Positions 21,447 through 31,784 of a stretch of 64,000 nt of DNA are shown in pieces. Below the pieces are notes generated by a model that did not search any database, was not told where the DNA came from, and saw nothing but the letters and a program-made list of their open reading frames with translations. Position 1 is the stretch's first letter. The number at the start of each line of letters is the position of its first letter. The position numbers were made by a program, and so were the translations under genes. The stretch comes from Allomyces macrogynus ATCC 38327 (lineage: Eukaryota > Blastocladiomycota > Blastocladiomycetes > Blastocladiales > Blastocladiaceae), in the NCBI GenBank assembly GCA_000151295.1, contig GG745329.1, positions 1,063,964 through 1,127,963 on the forward strand. The letters are read 5' to 3'.

Positions 21447-24256
21447 CTAATGCCCGCCACCGGCACCAAACGCGCCCCCGACCCCACTCCGACCAGGCAC
21501 GACCCGCTCCGCGCGATGCCGGCTCTTGCCAATCCAATACACGGCAACGAGCGCCGACGCCCCACCGAGCCGGAACAACCACCCGATCGAATCCGCGGCC
21601 GATCCGGCCTGAATCGGTTCCGCGCTCGGGTCCTCGGGGTTTGCGTCGGGCAGGATCGCAAACACGAGCGACGCGACGAGCGACACGACAAACTGCGGCA
21701 GGACAATGTAGCAGTTGTGGATCCCGAGCACGATGCCCGCCGCGGGCATTTGGGTCGCTGGTTCCGGGACGGGGTCGCCGAGTTGCGCGGCGGTGGTCGG
21801 CAGAAGCGGCGCGGACCGCGTCGACCAGGACCGCGGCAGTCGCTGCATGCCGCTTGGACGCCACGTCGGTGCGGTGTCAGTGCGGTCCTGGAAGTCCTCC
21901 TCGTCGACGATCAAGACGACTTGGGACTTGCGCCGCGCGGGCGGTGCCGCGCGCCAGTGCACGGCCTCGGATGCGGGTGCGTCTTCCTCGCCTTCTGGTC
22001 GCCCGCTTCTTCGTCGGCTCGGACGCATCGGTCAATGATGCCGACGTGGATCGCTGCTGTAAACCCAAGCGCCACTGCCAGAAATGGTTATCGGGGGTTG
22101 CACTAACCGTCCTTGGTCCTTGCCCCCACCAGACAAACGGGGGCCGACCTTAAGCTCGGGACCCGGTACCCCGGGACTTGGGGTCGGACGACAGTCGACG
22201 CCGACGCGGGCAAGCCCGGCCGGCTCTTCCAAGGTCCCGGGCCCAGGCACGGCCGCGTACTCGGGCCCCGTTCGGCCCCTTCGACGGCACGAGCGCGCTC
22301 CACCGCGGCGGCCACGCGCGGCGGGTGCCCGGCTCTACCGGAGCCGGCAGGAGCGTCGCCGTCGACGACGACGCGGACTCTTCGCCTCCACGCGCTGCCG
22401 TCGGCCCGATGCGCAACCACGACGGCACTCGCGCCATCCCGCCCTTCGCGCCCACCCGGGTCACCGGCACCATCGACGCCGACGCGCGCCTCCGCATCCC
22501 GCCGTACAGCTGTACGCGGTTGACCCCCGCGTTCGCTTCCTGCCGGCGCCTCGCACGACGCGCAGCCACTGATTCGGCGCGCGACACCATTTGCCCGAGC
22601 AGGGCCATGGGCACCCACATCCCGACGGCCCACGGGTACCCGAGTGCGGTCACGATTTCGGTGGCGCCCACGACGTCCGAGACAACGAGCGTAGCCCACA
22701 TGACGAACGCGAAGAGCAGTTCAGCGCCGATCCAGAGCGAGCGCAGGGCGATGCCGAGCCGCGCGGTGACGGCGGGTAAGGCGAGCGAGAAGAGGAACGA
22801 GACGATCGAGAAGAGCAAGAACGCGCGTGAGCCGAGCCGCGTTGCGCGGTCGGCGTCGTGCCCGTCAAAGGGGCTGTGATCGGGGAGGTGGGTCAGTGAA
22901 TGCAGGTATGTGCTGGCCGAAAGGGTGAGAGCCGAGAAAGCGTACTGGCCGGGAATCGGGCGCACGAATTGGGCCACGTAGGTCGTGGAATAGAAGAGGA
23001 ACGGGAACCAGCCCATCCAGCAAAAGAACTGAATGTGGCAAATGTCGGCGACTTCGCGCGGCAGCCGGTGCAGCGCCGTCCAAATGTCGCGCGCCGGCTG
23101 GAGCCATTTCGACCCTCGATTCGAGGTACGGGCCGGTGGGGTGCCGAGCGAGCGATGCATATCGTGATCGGCACTGGGCCGTGGCGACATTAGCGGGCGA
23201 TTTTCAGTGTCCGCGAACGGTGGGGCCGCGGACGCGTCCTCGGTGTGGTTGATCCCTTCGCCCTGTTGGTCGTGGTTATCGGGCGCGTCGAGCACGCGTT
23301 CTTTACCGACCGAGCACGTGACGGCGACAGTGGCGAGGAACACGACCGAAGCAACGGCGCACAGCAGCTTGAATTGGGCCGAGACGCCCTGGACGCGGAA
23401 GACGGCGGCCAAGTCGACAAATCCCGTCGCGTAGGCGATGATGTTGCCGAGGCAGATCATGGTGCCGGCGAGCGCGTTGGCCGACTCTTGCTGGTGCTGC
23501 GGGATCACGTCGAGGATGAGCGAGCGCGCTGCCGACTAGGCGATTGGCGGCAGGCGTGGGGGGTCAGAACGATGCGTGCGGAGATGGGGCGGCGTGCGAC
23601 GGAACGCGAGTACCTGGACCGTGTTGATGGAAAAGTCGAGAAGGTAGAAGCCGGCAACAGCGAGCGAGAGTGTCAAGTGCGTTGCCTTTCCAGAGGCCGG
23701 GCTGCCGCCGAGCTCGCGCGCCAAAGCGACGATGAGCATGCTGGAAATGACGCCGGCGGCGCCGCCAACGATAAAGGGGCGGCGGCGGCCGTAGCGCGAC
23801 GTGCACTTGTCGGAGAGGGCACCTGCAGGGTTGCGTGTGAGGGGTGGACATGAAAGTGACCCAGATTCGACGCGACACGCGTCGTCGATCCGTACCGACG
23901 ATTGGCTGGGCGAGCAGGCCCGAGAGCGGCCCGGCGAGCCATACGAGCGACGTGGCGGATTTACCCATGCCAAGTGAGAGCAAGAACGGCGTGCCGTAGG
24001 CGAGCTCGACGGCCCAGGCAAACTGCAGGCCGAGCAGCAGCAGCGCGACGCCGAGGCGGCGCGCCAGCGACCACGACTTGCCGGACCGCTTGGTGCGCGC
24101 GTCGTGGCCGTGCCGGCGGCGCCGTCGGCGGTGGCGGCGATCGCGGTGGGCATGTTGGCGGCTGCGCGTACTGCTCGCGGGCGGCAGAGTGTCAGCGGCG
24201 GGGTCATGGTCGTTCTGACGCCGCGGCGCGTGGGTTGGACTCGGGCGCGGGTGCAT
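21447..24256 (-). CDS. SUT/GPH-type sugar:proton symporter (MFS)
   Basis: Twelve-TM major facilitator of the sucrose/alpha-glucoside transporter group (plant SUT, S. pombe Sut1). Exons 24256-23896, 23822-23614 and 23535-about 22261 are well supported (introns 73 and 78 bp). The last exon is provisional (about 21986-21447), giving roughly 794 aa. Key signs are QFAWAVELAYGTPFLLSLGM in TM1, GPLSGLLAQPIVGALSDK across intron 1, and SRYGRRRPFIVGG, the RGRRRP-like loop 2-3 motif of SUTs. The C-terminal GIVLGIHNCYIVLPQFVVS is also typical. A very long, Arg/Ser/Pro-rich cytoplasmic loop separates the TM ending GQMVSRAE from the last helices. In that loop all three frames are partly open, so the final intron boundary is uncertain. 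It probably imports sucrose, maltose or related glucosides. Confidence 0.85.
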
Positions 24257-25160
24257 TTTGCGGGTAGTGGCGCGGCGAGATGGCAAGGTGCGCGACGCGA
24301 AAGGCAGGCGGCGCCAGGATCGACGACGAGGGCGACGTGCTGTTGCTTTGCTTTGCTGATCGATCTGATGTATTAACATAAGAGACAGGACAGCCCATAT
24401 ATGTATGGGTCCGGACAGGTGTGCGCCGGTGCTCGCGCGACGCGTTTGCATATCAAACGCCTCGCGCCACAAGCCACGCAAGCCACACGCCAAAAATATT
24501 GCCCATCACACTACAACGAGCGTGTGCGCTGTGCGGTGGAGACGGTGGGGAGATCACAGGTCCCTGATGGGTCTGAGAGGGTGCTGTGCGCGACCTGTGT
24601 GTGTTGCGCGATCCGTGCGATGGAACACCCCCAGCCCAGCTGGTTGCTGCAGGCTTGCAGCACGGTTTTTCCACGTCGATTATTTGCTTGCTTTGCCAGC
24701 GCTCCGCCGTGTGCTCGCGTCGCGCGCGGCGCGCCGTCCTCAAAGACAAGCCGCCGTCCTCGACTGGCATCGTCGCCGTCGTCGTGCACGAGTACCCCGT
24801 CAAGTGCGCCGCCAACGCTCCCTGCCGTTGCCCGCGACTTGCTGCATTCGCTCCGCTCCGCTCCGCGCTGCTTGGCCCACCAAGCGCCGCTGCCCGCTGA
24901 CCTCGCGCGCCCTCGACGTGGCCCCCGCCACCCTACCCGTGCTGAACCTCGTCCTGCGACACTCAAGACCAGCAACCGACGCCACCACCCCGCGCTTCAT
25001 CTCCACTCCGTCGCTCCGTTGCAGCACTCCGAAACCGCCAAGCCGCCCGCGCGCCCGACGCACCTTACCGAACCCCACCCGACCGACCGACCCGCTTGCA
25101 GCCCTTCCCCTCTCGTCCTCGTCGCTCGCGTGCGCGGTCTGCGCCCTCCCTTCATCCACC
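24257..25160. other. Divergent promoter region, transporter and HSPA12-like gene
   Basis: The 904 bp hold no supported gene. A CCCATA-TATG-TATGGG inverted repeat at 24393-24408 contains a TATA-like core about 140 bp upstream of the transporter ATG. The right half is a pyrimidine/C-rich leader before the ATG at 25161 (context CCACCATGG). Confidence 0.45.
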
Positions 25161-27815
25161 ATGGCCCCGCACACCATTGCGCCCGAGGTGCGCGCCATCA
25201 TCGAGAGCCGCGCCTGGCTGCACGACGATGCGCTCTCCAACACCAAGTACATTGTCGGCATCGACTATGGTACCACCTACTCGGGTTTTGGCCTGCACAC
25301 GGTCGGGTCGACCGAGCCTGACGGCACCATGTGCATCAAGTGCTTTGACAACTGGTACGTTCTTTCCTCGTTTCCTCTCGACGATACGCACCGACTGTCT
25401 CTCCAGCATCTCACCCGACTCCCCTCATTTCCCCATCCGACCAACAGGGACGGGAAGCCGCCTGGTCTCTTCTCGGCCAAGCTCCCGACCGTCTCCACCT
25501 ACACCAAGACCAACCCGCCCGTGCTCGAGGCCTGGGGCTGGCCCGCTGCCACCGACTTTTCCGGCCGCGCCTACAAGATTGCGCTGCCCAAGCTCGCGCT
25601 GCACCCGGACACCCCACCGCACCGCCGGCCGCTCATCCCCGCGGGCCTCACGATTCTCGACATTGTCGCCGACTACCTGCGCCAGCTGCGGCAAGTCATC
25701 TTGCACCTGGCGCCTGACCTGACGCCCGACAACTCGATCTGGTGCTTTACAGTCCCCGTCAACTGGAAGGCCGAGGCCATGGACGTGATGCGGCAGGCCG
25801 CGCACTTGGCCGGCATGATTGCGGCGCCACAATCGAAGCGGTTGCGGTTCTGCGAAGAGCCCGAGGCCGCTGCACTGACGTGCATTGAAGAAGCGCACGT
25901 CAACATGAACGCCGGCGAGACGTTTTTGGTCGTCGATGCTGGTGGCGGTACCGTCGACCTGTTCCAGTGCACGATGGGCTCGGCGCGGCACCTCGATGAA
26001 ATCACCGTCGGTGCCGGCGATTTCCTCGGTGCCTCGTTTGCGGACGCGCTCTTCATGCCTTTTTGAGACGCAAGATTGAGCGACGACGCGTTTGAGGACC
26101 TGACGTTGTCGCCGTCGCTGTCAAACACGTGGCGCGACGTCGAGTCGCGCTGGGAAGGGCTCAAGCGTGCCTACAAAGGCGCGCCGCCGCCCGGCAGCAA
26201 CCCGAGCCACTACACCGAAGTCATCACCTTTTCGCTCTCGCTCTACAAGAAGATTCCCGAAGAGTACCGCGCGCAACTGCGTGCCGACCAAGGCACCGAC
26301 GACGAGCTGTGGATCACGCCCAACGACATGCAGAGTTTCTTTGACCCGGTCGTCAACAAGATCTTGGCCATGGTCGTGGAGCAGTTGCGCGGCGCCAATA
26401 CCGTCGTCGACTACATCTTCTTTGTCGGCGGGTTCGGGTCGAACCGGTACCTGCAAACGCGCATCTTGGCCGACGCGGAAGTGCAGCAGCGCGTGCGCAA
26501 TACCGACGTGCCCGTGCAGATCCGCCAGCCCGAGTCGGCCGTGCTCAAGGGCGCCGTCCGGTACGGCCAGAACCGCGCGCAGATTCGCACGCGCAAGGCC
26601 AAGCATACGCTCGCGCTGCTCGTGCACGTGAATGCCGCGTCGCTCGCGGCCGCCGAGCGCGACGCCAATTTGCTCCGCATTCATGGGCAGACCTACCTGG
26701 TGCTCGTGCGCAAGGGGGACACGGTCGCCTACGAGTCGCTCGTGCAGCACGCGCACCTGGCGCTCGGCGAGCATTCTACGACAGGCGCCGTGAAGATTTT
26801 CGAGATGGACGACGATGGCGCGAAACCCATGCTTATTGGGCGCATTACGATCTCGGCGCCGATCGTGCCGGGCCAAAAGCGCCGCGTCACGCTGCTCGTG
26901 AATTTCGGTGAACTCGAGCTCAAGATCCGCGCCGTGAACGAGCTCACCGGGCAGGAGTGGAAGGCCTCGATCCAGTACGACGTCACGCAGGACCGGTCGG
27001 GCACCGTCTCGGGCACGTCGTCGACCGGGTCGTCAGCGCCGCCCGCTGTCAAGGTCACGACCTCCGGACCAGTCGTGCAGCACCCGGTCCCGCGGCAGCC
27101 GTCGCCCGGCCCGGGCAACGTGACGCAACTCACGCGGTCCATGGACCGGCTCACGACAGGCGACGCGTATTACGGCGGCGTGCCTGCCGACGCGCGCCGC
27201 CGGTCGTCGACGCCGTCGTCCCCCGCGGCCNNNNNNNNNNNNNNNNNNNNNNNNNNNNNNNNNNNNNNNNNNNNNNNNNNNNNNNNNNNNNNNNNNNNNN
27301 NNNNNNNNNNNNNNNNNNNNNNNNNNNNNNGGAACGGCTAGCGCGTCCTCTATCATAGAAAAAATAAAAAACACGTGAAAGAATCCACACAGGCCAGTCT
27401 CCCGCACTTGCCGCAGATATTACCGTACCCACCGCGCGGACAAGCACTTGGCGCGTCTGGGCCCGTGTATGCGCGGTCCGGAACGGTTCCGGGGCCGACC
27501 ACCGCGTCACCGCCGAACTCACTCATGGCGGCCATGGGCGCGGCGGGCGGGTCGTCGTCGTCGCTTGGGACCGCGACACCGGGGCGGTACGCGTCGCCCG
27601 CGCCGGACATGTACGGCGGGTGGGCGCAGCCGGCGTCGTACCCGCGCGCGAATGCCGGTGGGTATTATGACGGGTACGGCCGCGCCGGACAGCAGGGCGG
27701 GCCAAGGCCAGCGGGCGCGCAGGGGCAGCCGTACGGCGCGCAAGGACAGCAGCAGGGGCAAGTGCAGGCGCAGCAGGGGCAGGCGCAGCCGTACGTGTAC
27801 CGCGGGTACCGGTAG
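25161..27815 (+). CDS. HSPA12-like Hsp70-family protein, interrupted by in-frame TGA and a scaffold gap
   Basis: Distant Hsp70 relative of the HSPA12 type. Exon 1 is 25161-25354; exon 2 starts at 25448 after a 93-bp intron (GTACGT). ATPase signatures: KYIVGIDYGTTYSGFG (phosphate 1), CFTVPVNWKAEAMDVMRQAA, EEPEAAALTC, FLVVDAGGGTVDLFQC (phosphate 2) and DYIFFVGGFGSNRYLQ (adenosine). No SBD/lid or EEVD of true Hsp70 is seen. A TGA at 26064-26066 interrupts the frame just after ADALFMPF. The same frame resumes 9 bases later (LSDDAFEDL). Reading one extra T and one fewer A would give a continuous FLRRKIG-like helix. The N gap (27231-27330) cuts the C-terminal region. The open stretch 27375-27815, rich in Gly, Tyr, Gln and Pro, is probably its tail. 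Lesions may be sequence errors, since they lie near an assembly gap. Confidence 0.75.
27231..27330. other. Assembly gap (100 N)
   Basis: Exactly 100 unknown bases, the conventional placeholder for a gap of unknown length, inside the HSPA12-like gene. Confidence 0.98.
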
Positions 27816-28076
27816 GCAGGTGAGCGAGCAAGTTGGTGTTGATATTGCTCCTTGATTGTTTTTAGTTGGATTGTGGGCGCCCGCGTGTGGGAAGAAGAAT
27901 GGGGCATTGTGTGTTTTCCTTAGTGCGAACGCTACCACCATTGCGGCTCAAATGCACCTTTCATTTTTGGGCGACGATGCTGGCAATCCCTCCTCTGCGC
28001 ACTTCGCGACGTACCTGGTCCGCCCATCAGGCACCCATCAACCCGGCACACCCTCAGTCCTCTCATCAGGCACTTA

Positions 28077-30620
28077 TCACCCCGACACACCCGCGTCCGC
28101 ACGCGCAATCCCCGCGTATGCGCGCTGCAACTGCACGAGCATCTTTTCCCCGGCCTCAGCGACGAGCGCGACAACACGGTCCGCGACAGCGCGATCCAAA
28201 TCGGCCGCCAACGACCCTGCCACGGCACGCGTCCATTTGACCGTTCCTCCCGCCACATCCCACCGGACCGACGTGCCAGCAAACGCGACCACTTTGTCCC
28301 CCTCGACCCCCACGAACCGGCGCGCCACGATATCCGCCGCGTCATCCGCGCCCCCATCAGCCTCGTCCACCGTGTACCCGATTGCATTCACAAACTTGGC
28401 CAGCCCTCCGTGCGCTGCCGCGACCGTGACGAGCGCGTGCTCGGCTCCCGGGAACCGCGCGCCGGGCGGTAAATGCCGCGTGACGCGCGTCTGCGCCGAC
28501 CGGGACGTCGTGAACGCCGGCCGCGCCGCCGACTCGGCCGCGAGCACGACACGCGGCACGCGTTTCGCAGCACCTACCGGCGGCTCGACGTAGACGGCGG
28601 CCACGGGCACACGCCCGAGCCCCGCGGTCCCCGCGGCTCCCGCACGCCACCCGGGCGTGGTCGCCGTCTGTGCCGCGAGCATCGCTCCGGCCCCACGCAC
28701 GGGTGCCGCGTGCGCGGTCTCTGGCGCGTGCCACGCGCGGTGCGCTACGTCCCAGGCGACTTCGGCCCGCGCACGGTGCGCACGCCGCAGCACTTCCGTG
28801 TTGACCGCGGCCGACGCGAGCGCGACCGTCGAATCCCGTGTGGCGAGTCGAATCCGCTCCTTGTTCGCGGGCACGTGCACAGCGACGGGCAACGCCGCGG
28901 CCATGACGCGCTGCAAGTCGACGAGTTTGCGGCGCTCGCCGTGGACCAGCACGACGTGCCGGGGTTTCGCCGTCTCGACGAGCGCCAGGATCCCCTTGGC
29001 GTCGGCGTGTGCGGAAAAGGAGAGGTTTTCGACGCGGATGTGGCACTCGATCGGGACCGTGCCCGCGGGCGCTGGCGCCGCGTCGGCGAGGAGCGCCGGA
29101 TCGACGGGTGGGAGTGTACCCGCGGTCCATCCGCCACCGGACTTGCGGGTGTCGGTTGCGGGCACGTGCAGGACGCGCGCACCCGAGGGCGGGAGCGCGA
29201 GGAGTTGTGCGCCGACGGTGCCTGGCGAACAGTACCCGGGTAAAATCACCATATTGCGCGCGTCGCGTGCCCATTTTTTCAGAATCTCGAGCGACAGGCC
29301 CGAATGCAGCATGCCGGGCGAGGCAAACACGACCATGGGCCCATCGGCCTCGAGCACTTTCAAGTCGTGGTTCGTGCGCAACGGCTTGAGGTGCTTGAAG
29401 TGGAACGGGTTGCGGTCGTTGTGCATGACCATATGCCGCAGCTTTTCGTTGGTCCAGTGCACGTACTGCCGGAAATAGACGAGCGACCTGTCGGTCAACC
29501 CGCCCGTCACGTACATCGGGTGTCGCCACGCCATGCGGTCGAGAAAGGCTTCCATGAGAATGGCCAGCTCGTGCGCGCGGCCCACGGCAAACGCCGGGAT
29601 CAGGACTTTGCCGCCGCGTTTCAGCGTGTCGGAGACTTTGCGCAAAAAGTCGCGCTCCCGCGCACGACGGGATGCGCGGATGGTGGTGGCGTAGGTGGCC
29701 TCGGTGATGACCACGTCCGGGTGGCACGCGTCGAGCCAGGCGGACCCGAGATGCCGGTCAGGCGTCATGTTGTAGTCGCCCGTGTACAAGACCGATTGCG
29801 ACCCGGAGGTGACGAGGAACATGACGGCGCCGAGCACGTGGCCCGCGTAATAGGCCTTGACCGACAAGTCCGGGTAGAGGTGAATCGTCTGGTGCACGTT
29901 GATGGTCGTTGCGCGCGCGAGGCACCGCGCCACATCGGAATCGGGCACAGCGAGTTTTGCGGCCATGAGCTTCTGCGAATCCTTGAGCAGGAGCGGGCAA
30001 ATGGCTTTGGTCGGCGGCGACATGACGACGGGGCCCGAGTACCCGACGCGTTCCGTCAGGTACGGTAGCGCGCCGCAGTGGTCGAGGTGGAAGTGCGAGA
30101 TGAGCACGGCGTCGACGACGTCGTCGATGCGCGATGCGCGCGTCAGGTGCTTGAAGTCGGGGAACTGGCGGTCGTCCGTATACCCCATGTGCATGCCGCA
30201 GTCGAGCATGACGGTGCGGCCCGTCGCGAAAGATACAAGAATGCACGACCGCCCGACGTCCTGGCCGGCGCCGAGCGGCTCGATCACAAGCGTAGGTCCA
30301 GATCCACTTGTGGTCCAGAGGTCGACGTGTCGCGGCACGGATGCAGTTTTCTTGGCGGGCGCCGCATCGATGCCGCCGCCAGTGCCGGAGCTGCCTGGAC
30401 GTGAAGGCAATTGCTTTTGGGCCAAGGGTAGACGCGACGGCGGCGGCGGCTGCGTGCGCGTCGGGTCGGCCGAAGCCGAGTGGGTCCGGATGCGGTCACG
30501 GTCGCGGTCGCGGTCGCGGTCGCGTGGCGCAAGGCGCGGCTTGGTGTGGGCGCCGTTGCCCGACTGCGTGCGAGCCTTTGCGGGCGGTCGCGGCGCGTTG
30601 GCGCGCGCGTCCTTGTCCAT
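28077..30620 (-). CDS. INTS11: INTS11-like metallo-beta-lactamase/beta-CASP endonuclease (Integrator)
   Basis: Catalytic RNA endonuclease of the Integrator complex, paralogue of CPSF73/YSH1. Single exon; from the ATG at 30620 it is 847 aa. An in-frame ATG at 30803 would add 61 residues of low-quality sequence. The N-terminal 110 residues are disordered with an RD repeat. The core starts at VIEPLGAGQDVGRSCILVS. INTS11-specific blocks include VMLDCGMHMGYTDDRQFPDF, GYSGPVVMSPPTKAICPLLL and YTGDYNMTPDRHLGSAW. The metal motif is ISHFHLDHCGALPY (HxHxDH). Beta-CASP motifs are EATYATTIR, KVLIPAFAVGRAHEL and MVVFASPGMLHSG, then SFSAHADAKGI and VLVHGE. All expected metal ligands are present, so it should be catalytically competent. 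The C-terminal part is longer and more Ala/Arg-rich than in animals. Confidence 0.92.
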   Translation of the reverse strand: MDKDARANAPRPPAKARTQSGNGAHTKPRLAPRDRDRDRDRDRIRTHSASADPTRTQPPPPSRLPLAQKQLPSRPGSSGTGGGIDAAPAKKTASVPRHVDLWTTSGSGPTLVIEPLGAGQDVGRSCILVSFATGRTVMLDCGMHMGYTDDRQFPDFKHLTRASRIDDVVDAVLISHFHLDHCGALPYLTERVGYSGPVVMSPPTKAICPLLLKDSQKLMAAKLAVPDSDVARCLARATTINVHQTIHLYPDLSVKAYYAGHVLGAVMFLVTSGSQSVLYTGDYNMTPDRHLGSAWLDACHPDVVITEATYATTIRASRRARERDFLRKVSDTLKRGGKVLIPAFAVGRAHELAILMEAFLDRMAWRHPMYVTGGLTDRSLVYFRQYVHWTNEKLRHMVMHNDRNPFHFKHLKPLRTNHDLKVLEADGPMVVFASPGMLHSGLSLEILKKWARDARNMVILPGYCSPGTVGAQLLALPPSGARVLHVPATDTRKSGGGWTAGTLPPVDPALLADAAPAPAGTVPIECHIRVENLSFSAHADAKGILALVETAKPRHVVLVHGERRKLVDLQRVMAAALPVAVHVPANKERIRLATRDSTVALASAAVNTEVLRRAHRARAEVAWDVAHRAWHAPETAHAAPVRGAGAMLAAQTATTPGWRAGAAGTAGLGRVPVAAVYVEPPVGAAKRVPRVVLAAESAARPAFTTSRSAQTRVTRHLPPGARFPGAEHALVTVAAAHGGLAKFVNAIGYTVDEADGGADDAADIVARRFVGVEGDKVVAFAGTSVRWDVAGGTVKWTRAVAGSLAADLDRAVADRVVALVAEAGEKMLVQLQRAYAGIARADAGVSG
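30494..30527 (-). repeat. Hexanucleotide repeat in INTS11 coding RD-dipeptides
   Basis: Tandem CGGTCG-type hexamers on the plus strand encode the Arg-Asp repeat near the INTS11 N-terminus; repeat length is likely variable. Confidence 0.7.
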
Positions 30621-31393
30621 ATTGCGGTTGCCGATGGTCGTAAAGGAGGGTCGCTCTGGTGGAAAGATGAATGGCTTGCGGTGACGTGGTCGCGCGTGGT
30701 GCGACCAGCATGATGTGGTTGCGCGTGACGCGTCAGGGTGATTGCTGCGCCCACATGGTCGTCCACATGGCCAAGCGTGTCTTGCCTGTGCAAGGTTCCT
30801 CATTCAGAGGTCGATCCTGACTTCCATCTGTGGCGCATTGCTGCCGCGGCCACCTGCAGAAGCTGGATCGCCGCAGTTTCGCCAAGCAGCGCTTTGGCCC
30901 ACCAACGCAACAAGGGCGCGCCTCCTCTCCCCTGCTCTTCCTTCGCTCTTGTGCGCACCTCTGCGCGCCCACCATCTCGTCGAGCAGGACCAGCACGCCA
31001 AGCAGGCGACCGCAGCTTGCCAACAACGCGCGGACGCGCGACCGCATCCGCAGCGTCCACGCCGACCACGACTCGCAACCGCGACCGCGACCACGGCCAC
31101 CGCTGCAACTTGCCGCACTGTCCAGCACGCGACTGGTGCTGCTAACAACAACGCCGACCAAGCACGCTCGCGAAGCGCGCCCCAGCGCCGCTCCACCTCG
31201 ACCCCAGCTGGCATTGCCGTTTGCAAGGACCACGTCGCTCTCACGCCGCGCACGCGCCCGGGGACCGCGACTGCCAGCCGCCTCTGTGTCCCTCTCGACT
31301 TGCATCTTGCTCAGCCGCTGATCGTGCGCGCACACTCGATATCGACCCGTCGCCCCCTGCCGCTTCCACGCGCAGCACGGCTTGCAACTCGCC
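30621..31393. other. Divergent promoter region, INTS11 and membrane protein gene
   Basis: The 773 bp contain no supported gene. Plus-strand sequence is C/pyrimidine-rich toward the ATG at 31394. An in-frame upstream ATG for INTS11 exists at 30803. Confidence 0.45.
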
Positions 31394-31753
31394 ATGGCGT
31401 CCCCTGGTCCCGAAACGGCCACGACTCTGACAATGACCGCGACGACAATCGAATTGCCCGCCACCGCCACGCCGGACCCAACCGCCGGGAGCACGCAGAC
31501 GCAAACGCAGCGGTCGTCCTCATCGTGGAGTTCAAACTCCTCCAACGTGCGCGTACTGCTCATTAGCGCGTCTGTTTCTGTGGCCATTCTCGCCGCCGCC
31601 GCAGTGCGTACCAACCATGCACGATTCACATCAAGAAGTGGGACCCGGACCCGCGATCTGGCTCCAGATGCCCCATCACTCACACCGAACTGACCTGGTG
31701 CCCGATCGATCACTCTTCCCAGCTCTGGTGGGCCTACCGCAAGTGGGGCCCGC

Positions 31754-31784
<31 letters not shown>

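Noticed and set aside
26064..26066. In-frame TGA in the HSPA12-like gene as a selenocysteine codon
   Set aside because: No family member uses Sec there, no SECIS-like evidence is visible, and nearby indels explain it better.
28077..30620. Calling this gene CPSF73/YSH1
   Set aside because: The blocks VMLDCGMHMGYTDDRQFPDF and GYSGPVVMSPPTKAICP fit INTS11 better than CPSF73.
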